Made by a program: the position numbers and the translations under genes
Shown: piece after piece, positions 18,244 to 27,470 of the stretch
Layout of the letters: every line of letters starts with the position of its first letter
Numbering within the stretch: position 1 is the stretch's first letter
From: Patescibacteria group bacterium
Lineage (GTDB): Bacteria > Patescibacteriota > Patescibacteriia > 2-12-FULL-60-25
Reading direction: 5' to 3'
NCBI GenBank assembly: GCA_018061025.1
Contig: JAGOUY010000003.1
Location: 52,722-116,721, forward strand
DNA: 64,000 nucleotides
The notes under the pieces: generated by a model
Database searches by the model: none
Told to the model about the DNA's origin: nothing
The model's input: the letters and a program-made list of their open reading frames with translations, nothing else

Positions 18244-18954
18244 ATGCATCTACCTAGAAATATCACGATCAAAATCAATGCCATTCTGGACCAGTGGCTC
18301 CCTCCCGTGCTCAGAGACGCCGGTTGGCTTTTGCCAAACGTATTCAAAGTTCTGTTTGATAAACAGAGTCATCACTTTGTAGAATTTAAACAAAAGGGAA
18401 TGGGCTATTCCCGAGAGCAATTTGTGCAAGCCTATCACGAGGTTGACCCGCTCTTATATGGCTATGTACAACGCAGGACAGATCTCAATGAGGCCATGAT
18501 CCCAGAGATTCTCCGTCACATCACGGGCTCTCGCGTGTTAGAAGTTGGGTGTGGGAAAGGGTTTCTGGCCGCCGAGATGGCAAAACAATCTAACGTGACG
18601 GCGTGTGATATGCAGAAGCCATCAGACTGGGAGGCGGTGCATCCCACTATCCCGTTTGTGCAGGGATGGATCGAATCTCTTCCGTTTGCGGATACCTCAT
18701 TCGACACGGTGGTGTGCACGCATACGCTTGAACATGTCCAGGATCTATTTAAAGCTATTCAAGAGCTCCGGCGCGTAACAAAGCAGCGGCTCATTATCAT
18801 TGTTCCAAAACAGCGGCCTTATAAATATACCTTTGATCTCCATCTCCATTTCTTTCCGTACCCCTATTCTTTATTAGCCGTCATGGGGCCAAGACCGCAG
18901 CAGGTTTGCCAAGAATTACAAGGAGATCTGTTTTATTTTGAAACGAAGTCGTGA
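18244..18954 (+). CDS. SAM-dependent methyltransferase
   Basis: A 236-residue class I methyltransferase with an N-terminal extension of about 95 residues before motif I, VLEVGCGKGF. SFDTVVCTHTLEHV is the post-II region. The last 22 bases overlap the 3' end of the convergent membrane-protein gene at 18933. Likely acts on a sugar or on a polyprenyl-linked glycan; the substrate is unknown. Confidence 0.83.
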   Translation: MHLPRNITIKINAILDQWLPPVLRDAGWLLPNVFKVLFDKQSHHFVEFKQKGMGYSREQFVQAYHEVDPLLYGYVQRRTDLNEAMIPEILRHITGSRVLEVGCGKGFLAAEMAKQSNVTACDMQKPSDWEAVHPTIPFVQGWIESLPFADTSFDTVVCTHTLEHVQDLFKAIQELRRVTKQRLIIIVPKQRPYKYTFDLHLHFFPYPYSLLAVMGPRPQQVCQELQGDLFYFETKS

Positions 18955-20876
18955 GGTGTCGAGCTGGAAGCGGTATAAAATGTCATCCCTCCACCATTCC
19001 AAGCACGGGAATAGCCGGGAGGAAGATGCCAATCCTGTGCTTGCGTTTCTGGCACGATGACCCATGAACACATTGTATAGACGCGCGTAGGATCCACGTT
19101 GTGTGATTGCATGGCGGACAGAATACCAGAGCGTAAGGACTGGATAAGATCTTCGCGACACCCAAAAAAGGTATTTAGCTCTGTCGGAGTATCCTGCTTA
19201 AAAAGGCGCAGAATCGGGCGGTAAAACCAGCTCTGGCTATACTGGTCGCGATACGTGCAGGGCATGGCTAAAAAATGCTCGAGCGTATATAAGTAGGCGT
19301 GCTGCTTTTCTTGTGAGGTGGGTCGATAGATGGTGGCGATCGTTTCTAAAATCGTTTGCACCTCCAAACGTGATTCGTAGGAGATGAAGGTCGCTTCTGC
19401 TGGACGAATAATGAGTCCGGTATGCCCGGCAAAGAAGGTAGCCGTTTGTTCATCCGAACAGATAGAGTCAGAGGGGGGAACGTGTTCGCGCATCCAGGTG
19501 ATCGCTGGCGCTCTCTTTGTGAGAGGGGAGACAAAACGTGTATCACCCGCAATAAGAACGGCAACGCCCCCTATTCCAAGCAAGCTACTGATCACCAAGA
19601 TAAGGAGCCTCAAGCCCCGAAGAGAAGGAATGCTACCTCGTTGTTCGCGCCATAAAAGGCAGCCCGCCGTAAGTGCAGGCACAAACCACACGACGAGATG
19701 GATGATATAGGAATAAAACTGACGCAAGTTAAAGCGGAGGGGTTGCTGTAAGACATAGAAAAAGAAGGTGGTCGACCCCAAGAAAATCCCCCATAGGATA
19801 AACGTATCCAGCCTTCGTTTTGCAAACGCGTGAGCAGGGAAAGTTGGGAGCGCGTTAAGCACGCTGGCAAAACTAAACCAGCCCAAAACCGCAACTACAA
19901 TAATAAAATGGTCAGGATAGAAGAATAGCCCCGTAAACGGAGTGTTAAACCAAGTTACGAAGAGCGCGATCCAAGCAGAGCCATTCACCGTGAGGGATAT
20001 CTGCCAGGTGGGCTGATCCAGTCGCGATCGGCCAATCACAAAGAAGAGTCCGATCCAAACGGCGATGGCCAAAACCGTATTCGAGACAAACGGGGCATGA
20101 GAAAAAACGATGCCTGTCCGTTCATACAGTCCCATCATTCCTGCTTGCTGCGGAGCAAGAAACCAACGCGCGAGCCAGAGCGAAAGCGGGATAAGTAGGC
20201 AAGGGAGAAGGGCAAGCGCTCCCAGGAGCCACCATTTTAAGACAGGAAGAAAACGTAGGGTAAAGAGAGCGGCTAACCAAAGAAAAATCACGATAAAAAA
20301 CCAGGGATACAGGCTGCTCAGGGCGAGTGCCGCAATCGCCCATGCCCCTGCCTTAGCAAAACGGTTCGCTTGCCCGTGCTCCCACGCCAAAGCCACGGCT
20401 CCAAGTCCCGCTAAGCAAAACGGCAGATACCAGGCATAGATACCGGGTCTGAGCGCCAAGGTCATGATGAGTGAGAGCCAAAGCGCGAGCGCAATCAGAC
20501 GCGACCATTTAAGGCTGAGGCCTGACCAGACGCGAATCGCCCAGGCGCCCACCCACAAAATAAACACCAGCGACAGCCACCGACTAAGAATCCAAAGCTC
20601 AGGAATACTCGCCCAACCAGATGTCAGCTTCCAGATGGCCTGTAGGATCCAGCGAAAAATAGACAGGTTGTAGCCATAGCCCAAGTCTTGGACACTCGCC
20701 CCAATCCAAAAGAGATAGGTATACGTATCAAATAATCCGGGCGTCAGAATGGGGACGCGCCACCAATGCTCCTGGCCGCCCGCAAGGTTCAGGATCCAGT
20801 ACGGAAGCCACGCAAACAGACCCATGATGATGGGTACGCCGATCCACCAGCTCCAGCTAGCGAGCCGTGCCCGCAT
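18933..20876 (-). CDS. Polytopic membrane protein, paralogue A with four-cysteine C-terminal domain (GT-C-like)
   Basis: 647 residues; roughly the first 480 hold about ten or more hydrophobic segments and the last 150-170 are soluble. Landmarks shared with the proteins at 22442 and 24361: a WRVP...LFDTxxY loop after the first segment, RPGIYAWYLPF, NTPFTGLFF followed by DHF, and four cysteines in the tail (in SDSICSDE, AMPCTYRD, FFGCRED and YTMCSWV) before WHLPPGY. An acidic first loop and this layout suggest a GT-C glycosyltransferase using a lipid-linked donor outside the membrane; that is inference and no named family was recognised. ATG 20876 was preferred to a TTG at 20906. It is the last gene of its minus-strand operon. 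Confidence 0.72.
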   Translation of the reverse strand: MRARLASWSWWIGVPIIMGLFAWLPYWILNLAGGQEHWWRVPILTPGLFDTYTYLFWIGASVQDLGYGYNLSIFRWILQAIWKLTSGWASIPELWILSRWLSLVFILWVGAWAIRVWSGLSLKWSRLIALALWLSLIMTLALRPGIYAWYLPFCLAGLGAVALAWEHGQANRFAKAGAWAIAALALSSLYPWFFIVIFLWLAALFTLRFLPVLKWWLLGALALLPCLLIPLSLWLARWFLAPQQAGMMGLYERTGIVFSHAPFVSNTVLAIAVWIGLFFVIGRSRLDQPTWQISLTVNGSAWIALFVTWFNTPFTGLFFYPDHFIIVVAVLGWFSFASVLNALPTFPAHAFAKRRLDTFILWGIFLGSTTFFFYVLQQPLRFNLRQFYSYIIHLVVWFVPALTAGCLLWREQRGSIPSLRGLRLLILVISSLLGIGGVAVLIAGDTRFVSPLTKRAPAITWMREHVPPSDSICSDEQTATFFAGHTGLIIRPAEATFISYESRLEVQTILETIATIYRPTSQEKQHAYLYTLEHFLAMPCTYRDQYSQSWFYRPILRLFKQDTPTELNTFFGCREDLIQSLRSGILSAMQSHNVDPTRVYTMCSWVIVPETQAQDWHLPPGYSRAWNGGGMTFYTASSSTPHDFVSK

Positions 20877-21549
20877 ACGCCAAAATATCTTTAGGGTGTA
20901 TGACAAACCAACACGTCATCGCTCCACTCGCCCAGTCAAAGTAGTATTCAAATGGGAGTCCAGGAAATTTATGCATAAAACGCTCCGGAGAGAAAAGTTC
21001 GTCATCCGCCCACACGCCACGCTTACCCAGGAGACGACGATTTACCCACATGATAAACCTCATGTGCGGCGTCCTAGCGGGTACCTCAATCAACACGCGT
21101 TTATTCGCAACGCGGGCTTGCTCCTGAAGAAGACGTACTTGTTCCTCCGGTTCAAAATGCTCAAATAATCCTAGGGAATAGACAACCTCAAAGGCTCCAT
21201 CAGCAAACGGAAGATTGAGCCCGTCACCCAAGACAATCTCGCAATTGGGTGCATGCAGCTTACCCATCTCATACGCTCGTGGAGTTTTTTCAATCCCAAC
21301 ACAGCGTGCACCAGTTAAACGTTGCAGTCGCGCTAATGTCTGTGCGGTCCCCACGCCAAGTTCTAGGTAGGAGCGCGCTTCTCCACCTAGTTTGATCACC
21401 CGTTCTGCGAATAAGTTGCCAAAGTACACCTCTCTGCCCCAGTGGATAAGGGAAGAAAATAATCCATCTGCCGGTTTTTGGGCGCTGTAATAACCATCCC
21501 ACATTTCCAAGCTATTATCGTGTGTTTTTTGTTCGAGAGGGGTGCGCAT
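20857..21549 (-). CDS. SAM-dependent methyltransferase
   Basis: A 230-residue class I methyltransferase: motif I is YLELGVGTAQ, an acidic GIEKTPRAYEMG loop binds the ribose, and YSLGLFEHFEPEEQ is the post-II region. It overlaps the following paralogue A gene by about 20 bases and lies 5 bases after the GT2 gene, so the three form one operon (GT2, methyltransferase, membrane protein). Substrate unknown, presumably a glycan or lipid-linked sugar. Confidence 0.82.
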   Translation of the reverse strand: MRTPLEQKTHDNSLEMWDGYYSAQKPADGLFSSLIHWGREVYFGNLFAERVIKLGGEARSYLELGVGTAQTLARLQRLTGARCVGIEKTPRAYEMGKLHAPNCEIVLGDGLNLPFADGAFEVVYSLGLFEHFEPEEQVRLLQEQARVANKRVLIEVPARTPHMRFIMWVNRRLLGKRGVWADDELFSPERFMHKFPGLPFEYYFDWASGAMTCWFVIHPKDILAYAGTAR

Positions 21550-21554
21550 AAAAG

Positions 21555-22340
21555 TTAAGAAGTAGAAAAACGCCAGCCAAGTTTCCAGGGAATGACGAAG
21601 GCTTCTAGGATAATATTTCGGCTCAATTTTGAAACGCCTAACCGACGATCACGAAAAATAATCGGAACCTCGATGGCGGGATACCCAGAACGAAATGCGA
21701 CTAATTTGGCAGATGTTTGGTACGCATATCCGTCTCCTAACACGGGTTGCGTCATCACTGCTCGCAGGACATCTCGTCTCCAGCTCACGAATCCAGACGT
21801 ACTGTCTTTTAGCTGGTAGGCAGGGAAGAATAGGCGTAACACCATTCTCATATACAGGTTCCCCAGCCGGCTTAACCACAAGCGCCAGCGCTTCCAGTCG
21901 GGTGTCGCTCCACCTTGGACATAGCGCGACCCAACCGCCACCCCGTACGCTTGTGATTGCGAGATAAGCAAAGGTAGCATGCGTGGATCGTGAGAAAAAT
22001 CAGCGTCCATTTGCACAAAGGTCTCATATTCGGGGCAATGGTCTAACGCCCAGGCATAGGCATCCAAATACGCAATCCCGAGTCCAAATTTTTGGGCGCG
22101 TCGCATCAGATACACCCGATATCCAAGCGATGGAGCGAGGCAGGCGACGTGATCCGCGGTATTGTCTGGACTATTATCATCAATCACAAGGACGTCGCAG
22201 CTTGGCTCTGCGTGGTTAAGAGCCTCCAACATGGCCTCGATATTCTCGCGTTCGTTATAGGTGGGAAGTAAAATCAAAGTTTTAGCAACGGGACGATGCT
22301 GTTGGAACGACTCAATCGCCTGGATGCGTGAGGAAGACAT
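21555..22340 (-). CDS. Polyprenyl-phosphate sugar synthase, GT2 (DPM1-like)
   Basis: 261 residues. LLPTYNERENIE, then IDDNSPDNT (residues about 53-61), QMDADFSHDP (the metal-binding DxD) and DSTSGFVSWRRDVL together are the signature of soluble dolichyl- or polyprenyl-phosphate mannose synthases, which lack membrane segments. It would load a hexose onto polyprenyl phosphate for use by GT-C enzymes such as the neighbouring membrane proteins. ATG 22340 is chosen over a GTG at 22379: the best promoter (22380-22408) predicts an mRNA start near 22373, downstream of the GTG. Confidence 0.88.
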   Translation of the reverse strand: MSSSRIQAIESFQQHRPVAKTLILLPTYNERENIEAMLEALNHAEPSCDVLVIDDNSPDNTADHVACLAPSLGYRVYLMRRAQKFGLGIAYLDAYAWALDHCPEYETFVQMDADFSHDPRMLPLLISQSQAYGVAVGSRYVQGGATPDWKRWRLWLSRLGNLYMRMVLRLFFPAYQLKDSTSGFVSWRRDVLRAVMTQPVLGDGYAYQTSAKLVAFRSGYPAIEVPIIFRDRRLGVSKLSRNIILEAFVIPWKLGWRFSTS

Positions 22341-22379
22341 ACGTACCGAGCCAGCCTTAGATGGGCCTGAATACGACAC

Positions 22380-22408
22380 AGTAAAACATAGTTGGGCGTA
22401 CTTGCCAA
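22380..22408 (-). promoter_or_regulatory. Candidate promoter for the GT2/methyltransferase/membrane-protein operon
   Basis: On the minus strand TTGGCA (22403-22408) is followed after exactly 17 bases by TTTACT (22380-22385), with TG one base before the hexamer. The predicted start is near 22373, about 30 bases before ATG 22340. It lies in the 101-base gap between the two minus-strand gene groups. Confidence 0.5.
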
Positions 22409-22441
22409 TGGAAAAACCCCTCTCTTCCGGCGTAAAATCAC

Positions 22442-24364
22442 CTAGAATGACAGCCGTTTATGGGCCCAAATCCTCATCTCGTCCGTGGCAAAGACTTCTC
22501 GGTACCCTTCCGGGAGGTGCCAAAAGGGGCGCTGGGAGGAGGGGAAGACAACCACGGGGCAGGCCGCTGAAAAAGCCTCTGGTTCCAACCGGTGTCGAGC
22601 AGCGCTCTCCCTCAGGCGAGCTTGGTGCTGCAAGATCGTTCGTTCATCACAGCCCATAACGTCATTGATACGTCCTTCTTCCATCCCTATGCCAGATAAG
22701 AGCTTCTTCGCCCAAGGGTATTGTTCGCAGGGGATAAAACGATCAACGAGCGCATAGAGTTCAAATTCAGGCAGGGTACCTGCTCCAATCGCATCATGTG
22801 CCCCCAAGATGAGGTCAAGCCGTCTCAAAGCAACCTCATCCAGTTCCGTGGTATAGCGCATGGCGTGCATCGGATGAATGCGACGCGCTGTATAGGCAGA
22901 CAAAAAATTTCCTGTTTTTAGGGTTGAACATAGATCAGTGCTGGGAGGGACATGTGTGCGAATCCAGTCAGCCATCGCAGCAAGACCAGGTGATCTCACG
23001 ACAGATCCGCGTTTAAGAATGAGTCCCCAGCCAATCAGGCCGGAAACACAGGAAAAGCAAAGGACAAAAAGCAGTAGGCGACGCACATGAGGAATATCTT
23101 GTTGTTGATTCCGAATCTGAAGGATGGTAAGCCATCCACTTACGCAGGTGGTAAGCCAAAGTGAGAGGTGAAGCGGGTTCAAATCATCTCCGGGATTGCG
23201 TATCCATTTAGCCGCAAAATACAAAATCGCTACACCCGTGAGCAGGGTCAACCCTTGAACGAAGCCTGAAAGATATCTGTCGCATCCGTGGGTCTGTCGT
23301 GGAGGGGCTGGTTCTGTGACAGAGGATATCGAGAAAGAAAAAAGAATGGAGGTTGTAATCCACGATAGGATGAGGATGGGCGTGCGAAAATGATCATTTT
23401 GGAACACGATGCCTGTAAAGGGGGAGAAAAACCAGGACAATACAAGAACCGTCCACCCGCCTTGGAGGTAGCGAATCTTAAGGAGTTGTGCATCAGTAAG
23501 AGAACGAATGCGACCCCAAGCCACAAGAAAAATCAGCCAAAAAAAGATGACCACAACAGAATTTGCAATAAACGGAAGGTGGGTATACCCAACGCCTGAA
23601 CGCGCCAAGCGTTGAAAAACGCCTACCAAGAATGGGTGTCCAAAAAAGAACGCGATCGTAGCTGAGCCAACGCAGACAAGAGCGGTGAGAGGAATAAAAT
23701 AATAATACCAACGCGTAGGGAAAGACCTGATCCCCCAAGCGGCCCAGAGGGAGGTAACCCAGAGAGAGGTAAAAACAAAAAACCAGGGATAGATGAGTGT
23801 TAAGACAAGGGCTGTGAGCGTATAGCCTATGGCGGCTAGGCATCGCTGTTCGCGTAGCGCATAAAAAAGCCGATACACAGCCACCATCCCTAAAAAGCAA
23901 AAAGGAATATACCAGGAATAGATCCCTGGCCGCATTCCGAGTGGGAGAAAGACCCCCGCCCACAAACTGATAAATAAGAGCCAAGACCAAGGACGCGACA
24001 GTTGGCTCCATTGTCGAATACACCAGGGTCCAAGTGCAAAGAACGCGCCAAGAGCGAGCCAACGACTGATAAGCCAGATTTCTGAGACCGAGGCCGACGG
24101 AAAGATATTGTTTAGTAGACGTAAAATTCCTCCAATCCAGGAAAGATTTTTTCCATACGGGAATCCTTCTATGGCTCCGCCCAGCATCTGCAAGTAGAGT
24201 TCTGTATCAAATAACACCACCTTCGATAACGGAACTCGCCAAAAAGAGGGTCGATGCGTCAGCAGATTCTCAACCAGCGGCGGTCCCCAAACAAGCAATG
24301 CGAATAAAACAGTGAACAGGAGCCAGACGAGAATCGTCTTCACGCGAGGAGAAAATACAATCAT
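22442..24364 (-). CDS. Polytopic membrane protein, paralogue B with four-cysteine C-terminal domain (GT-C-like)
   Basis: 640 residues with many hydrophobic segments and a soluble tail. Shared landmarks are WRVP...LFDTELYL in the first loop, MRPGIYSWYIPF, SPFTGIVFQNDHF, and tail cysteines in STDLCSTL, FIPCEQY, VMGCDER and SAACPVV before WHLPEGY. The cysteine spacing matches the paralogues on each side in broad outline, so the tail is probably an oxidised domain outside the cytoplasm. ATG 24364 overlaps the upstream gene's stop (ATGA); the alternative start at 24382 is TTG. Function unknown; a GT-C glycosyltransferase is the best guess. Confidence 0.72.
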   Translation of the reverse strand: MIVFSPRVKTILVWLLFTVLFALLVWGPPLVENLLTHRPSFWRVPLSKVVLFDTELYLQMLGGAIEGFPYGKNLSWIGGILRLLNNIFPSASVSEIWLISRWLALGAFFALGPWCIRQWSQLSRPWSWLLFISLWAGVFLPLGMRPGIYSWYIPFCFLGMVAVYRLFYALREQRCLAAIGYTLTALVLTLIYPWFFVFTSLWVTSLWAAWGIRSFPTRWYYYFIPLTALVCVGSATIAFFFGHPFLVGVFQRLARSGVGYTHLPFIANSVVVIFFWLIFLVAWGRIRSLTDAQLLKIRYLQGGWTVLVLSWFFSPFTGIVFQNDHFRTPILILSWITTSILFSFSISSVTEPAPPRQTHGCDRYLSGFVQGLTLLTGVAILYFAAKWIRNPGDDLNPLHLSLWLTTCVSGWLTILQIRNQQQDIPHVRRLLLFVLCFSCVSGLIGWGLILKRGSVVRSPGLAAMADWIRTHVPPSTDLCSTLKTGNFLSAYTARRIHPMHAMRYTTELDEVALRRLDLILGAHDAIGAGTLPEFELYALVDRFIPCEQYPWAKKLLSGIGMEEGRINDVMGCDERTILQHQARLRESAARHRLEPEAFSAACPVVVFPSSQRPFWHLPEGYREVFATDEMRIWAHKRLSF

Positions 24365-26406
24365 GGGATAAGAGGGCGCCAAACAGATGTCTGGTCGCTA
24401 ATAGGAACACGTTTATACGCAGAAGGAAGGTGCCAGAGCGGTTCTTCTGAGTGTTCTACGAGGACAGCGGGACACAATCGTCGAAATGCCGCTTCATCTA
24501 GGGTGTGCGCGTTAATCGCGCGAGTAAGAGCCTGAGCTAACTGTTTATTATAGGTATCGGGGCAGCCAATAAAGGCATACATCCGTTCCTCGCTCCAGCC
24601 TAAGCGGCGCAGCACCTTCGCGTAGAGCCCGTGTTGCGCCCGTCCATAATCACACGTCGCCGTGCGATAGTAACCTAATAAGAAATCAAACCATTCTTCT
24701 TGGTGTGCCGCGTGCACATCGTAGGCACCTGCGATCGTCTTCAGCGTAGATAGAACTTGTGCGTCCGAGAGGGGGTAATTAAAAATTGGCTCCGCGGGAT
24801 AGATGACGCGTCCGGTATGAGCGGCATAAAAATCTGCCCGTTGTGGCGCTGCACACAGGACATCGCTTGGCTGTGTCTGATGCAAAATCCAATCGATTGT
24901 CGGTCGAGACGAAGCGGCTAAAGAAATCTGTGGCTGTATGCGCCATAGCACCCCCATCCACGCAACAAACGTAAGCAAGATCGCAAGGGTGAGTTGCACG
25001 CTAGGAATAATAAAATGCTGTTTCCATCGCGCGAGCCATGGTCTCAGGTACACAAACCATGCAGCGCCAGCCAGGGAAAGCCAATGGCAGAGATGAATAA
25101 GATAGACATCCAATTTATGCAGGTGTAAGCGCAGTGGTTGCTGTAAAATATAGATAAAGACAGCCGTTGCGCTTATGGCGATGGTAAGAGCGATATAACG
25201 AGAGAGGGTTTGTGCCAGCCAGCCGGTCTCTGGTATCGATTCTTCTTCAGCAACCGGTTGTGTCCAGGCCCAGACGTACGCTCCGCTAAGAGCGGCCAGT
25301 AAAACGACCGGCATAATAAAATGGTCGTTTTGGGCATAGAAAGATGTGAACGGGGTATTAAACCATGTAGCAAACATGGCAACCCATAGCGAGAAAAACA
25401 AAAACGGCCGTGCATCAGTGGGAGAAGAGGCAGAAGATCGCTCCTGTTTTGCAAGAAGTAGGCCGAAGAGTCCTATCCACCCAACGATTGCAAAGGGCGT
25501 ATTCGCAAGCGTCGGCATACGTGTCTCAAGGAATACGCCCAAGCGCTGATAGAGTTCGATCGTGGGCTGAAGACCTGTCTGTGAAGCCACCCATCCACTC
25601 AACGCGATACTGGCTAGACACCCAGCGCCTACACACCCAAAAAACACGCCTCTGCCAAACTGTCGTAATATCCAGCGCGTCCACAGAACGGTGAGCCACA
25701 CACCTGCACTAATCAGGACCCAGGCATAGAGCGACGTCATGAACAGGGCAATGGCAGAATAAAGGGATGCGCGCCACCACGAATCTTTTTTCTCAAGTAA
25801 CGTTCCTGCGCGCCATGCCGCCAAGAGTCCGAGAAATAAAAACGGTAAATACCAAGAATACACGCCAGGACGCATGCCGAGCACAAACCCTAAAAACAAC
25901 CATATGCTTATAGAGCTTATACGCGCCTTACCGACCGATAAGCCAGACCACTCGCGGATCGTCCAAGCCCCTATCCAAATACTTGCGCTTGCCATCACCC
26001 AGCGCATGACAAGAAAGAGTTCAGGCAACGTGGCTCCAAGTGGGGAGAGGCTATTCCATATCCAAGGAAAAAAGTGTTTAACCCACGGCAAGGGAGTTGT
26101 GATGGAGAGTTGATAGGCTTCCGCTCCCACCCATTGCATATATAAGTAGGTATCAAATAACCCATTTGGCATGATGTCCACGCGCCACCACCCAAGAGGC
26201 GACATGCTCCCTGTCACGGCGTACCAATACCAATAACTCGCCCACGTGAGGAGGCCGGTCAGGAGAGGAATACCCAGCCACCACAAGAGCCGTGTTGCGT
26301 TTGCTCCCCAGGCCTTATTCCAATAACTACCTGCGTTGTCTAAGCGAGGCATAAAAGGGGAGGGTTCATGAGAGTAGGGTACGGGGTTATCGTTTGAGTT
26401 GTCCAT
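24361..26406 (-). CDS. Polytopic membrane protein, paralogue C with four-cysteine C-terminal domain (GT-C-like)
   Basis: 681 residues from ATG 26406. An upstream in-frame ATG at 26445 would overlap the preceding epimerase by 59 bases and add 13 residues, so the start is uncertain. The family landmarks are present: WWRVD...GLFDTYLYM, MRPGVYSWYLPF, NTPFTSFYAQNDHF, and tail cysteines in SDVLCAAP, TATCDYG, FIGCPDT and RRLCPAV before WHLPSAY. A polar N-terminal stretch of about 35 residues precedes the first membrane segment, unlike paralogues A and B. Probably the same kind of enzyme with a different substrate. Confidence 0.7.
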   Translation of the reverse strand: MDNSNDNPVPYSHEPSPFMPRLDNAGSYWNKAWGANATRLLWWLGIPLLTGLLTWASYWYWYAVTGSMSPLGWWRVDIMPNGLFDTYLYMQWVGAEAYQLSITTPLPWVKHFFPWIWNSLSPLGATLPELFLVMRWVMASASIWIGAWTIREWSGLSVGKARISSISIWLFLGFVLGMRPGVYSWYLPFLFLGLLAAWRAGTLLEKKDSWWRASLYSAIALFMTSLYAWVLISAGVWLTVLWTRWILRQFGRGVFFGCVGAGCLASIALSGWVASQTGLQPTIELYQRLGVFLETRMPTLANTPFAIVGWIGLFGLLLAKQERSSASSPTDARPFLFFSLWVAMFATWFNTPFTSFYAQNDHFIMPVVLLAALSGAYVWAWTQPVAEEESIPETGWLAQTLSRYIALTIAISATAVFIYILQQPLRLHLHKLDVYLIHLCHWLSLAGAAWFVYLRPWLARWKQHFIIPSVQLTLAILLTFVAWMGVLWRIQPQISLAASSRPTIDWILHQTQPSDVLCAAPQRADFYAAHTGRVIYPAEPIFNYPLSDAQVLSTLKTIAGAYDVHAAHQEEWFDFLLGYYRTATCDYGRAQHGLYAKVLRRLGWSEERMYAFIGCPDTYNKQLAQALTRAINAHTLDEAAFRRLCPAVLVEHSEEPLWHLPSAYKRVPISDQTSVWRPLIP

Positions 26407-27466
26407 GGTCCATCGTCCACCTGAGTGACCGTCGTACGGCCTCATGTAAGCTTGGGGTAGGGATAAACCCTAATTCCTGCTTACTCTTTTGAACAGAGCA
26501 GGCGATATGCATCCCGAGCTCTCCTAAGACGTGTAGCTCTTGATGGTAAAGACCGACCGCTTGGAGCGCAGCATCGCCTATGCGTGCCACAGAGGCGGCG
26601 ATATCAGGTAAGGGAATGTGGGATGAACGCGACGAGAGCTGAAAATCAGATTGCAGTACGTCACGGATCGTCGTGACGATCTCTTTAAAAGAGCTCGGTT
26701 CTTCGAGAGCGATCCAATATGTGTGCGTCCCCGTTGTTGTCTGTGCCAAGGCGCGTAAAACACCTTGGCATAAATCGTCCACAAACGTGATAGAACGGAG
26801 ATATATTCCTCCCGCCACCATCGGCACACGTCCCGCCAAAATCATCTCAAAAAAACGGGCTTGGCGCAGAGGTTGGTGTGGTCCAAAAAACCAGCATGGT
26901 CGCAAAATCGTGACAGGAATCGAATAGAGCGCAGACCAGTAACTCGTAAGTTCCTCCGCTCTGCGCTTGCTCTCTCCATATCCCATATAAGGAGTATAGG
27001 GCGAGGTAGTAGTAAAGCGATGGTTGGCGTTCGGATTGCCACCACAAGGACTGTTGGAAGACACTAAGACTACCCGTTCAACGCCATGACGCCCGGCAAG
27101 ATCTAACACGTGCTGAGTTCCCTGTGTGTTGACGCGCAAAAAATCGCGCGGATGGCGTGGATGGATGATGCCCGCTGCATGGACAAGGACACATGACTCG
27201 ATAGGGAGGCGCACAGCGTCACATGCCTCTTGGTTCCCTATGTCTAGAGAGATGAGCTCAATCTCGGGCGCGCCTTCTCGTCGCCTAAGCGCCTGAGTAA
27301 ACCCACGCGCAACCTCAAGCTGGCTTGGTTCCACGAGGGCGATAATCCGTGTCCAATTCGTAACAAACGGAAACACAGAACCCCCCTCCGTAAGAAGAAG
27401 TTCAAGAAAACGATTACCAAACCAGCCAGGAAAGCCTGTTAGCAGAAGAGTCGTGGAAGAAGGCAT
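26387..27466 (-). CDS. NAD-dependent epimerase/reductase with variant nucleotide loop
   Basis: A 359-residue extended SDR. The Rossmann motif is TGFPGWFG (residues 10-17), with a hydrophobic insert compared with TGGAGFIG. The catalytic pair is in YGESK, after a VVLVSSNSPCGG strand. This divergence is seen in SDRs acting on lipids or unusual sugars, for example the 3-beta-hydroxysteroid dehydrogenase branch, so a nucleotide-sugar substrate is not certain. It lies between a GMC oxidoreductase gene (4-base gap) and paralogue C (overlap), within one operon. Confidence 0.8.
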   Translation of the reverse strand: MPSSTTLLLTGFPGWFGNRFLELLLTEGGSVFPFVTNWTRIIALVEPSQLEVARGFTQALRRREGAPEIELISLDIGNQEACDAVRLPIESCVLVHAAGIIHPRHPRDFLRVNTQGTQHVLDLAGRHGVERVVLVSSNSPCGGNPNANHRFTTTSPYTPYMGYGESKRRAEELTSYWSALYSIPVTILRPCWFFGPHQPLRQARFFEMILAGRVPMVAGGIYLRSITFVDDLCQGVLRALAQTTTGTHTYWIALEEPSSFKEIVTTIRDVLQSDFQLSSRSSHIPLPDIAASVARIGDAALQAVGLYHQELHVLGELGMHIACSVQKSKQELGFIPTPSLHEAVRRSLRWTMDHGQLKR

Positions 27467-27470
27467 AGCA

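Noticed and set aside
20876..20906. Upstream TTG start for paralogue A
   Set aside because: It would extend further into the preceding methyltransferase gene and adds no family sequence; ATG 20876 begins just before the first membrane segment.
22341..22379. GTG start at 22379 for the GT2 gene
   Set aside because: It falls upstream of the transcription start predicted from the best promoter, and the added residues are not family-like.
23493..24062. 189-codon frame on the same strand as paralogue B, shifted in phase
   Set aside because: It lies wholly inside the paralogue B gene, which has the conserved motifs; its hydrophobic look comes from the T-rich membrane-protein codons read out of frame.
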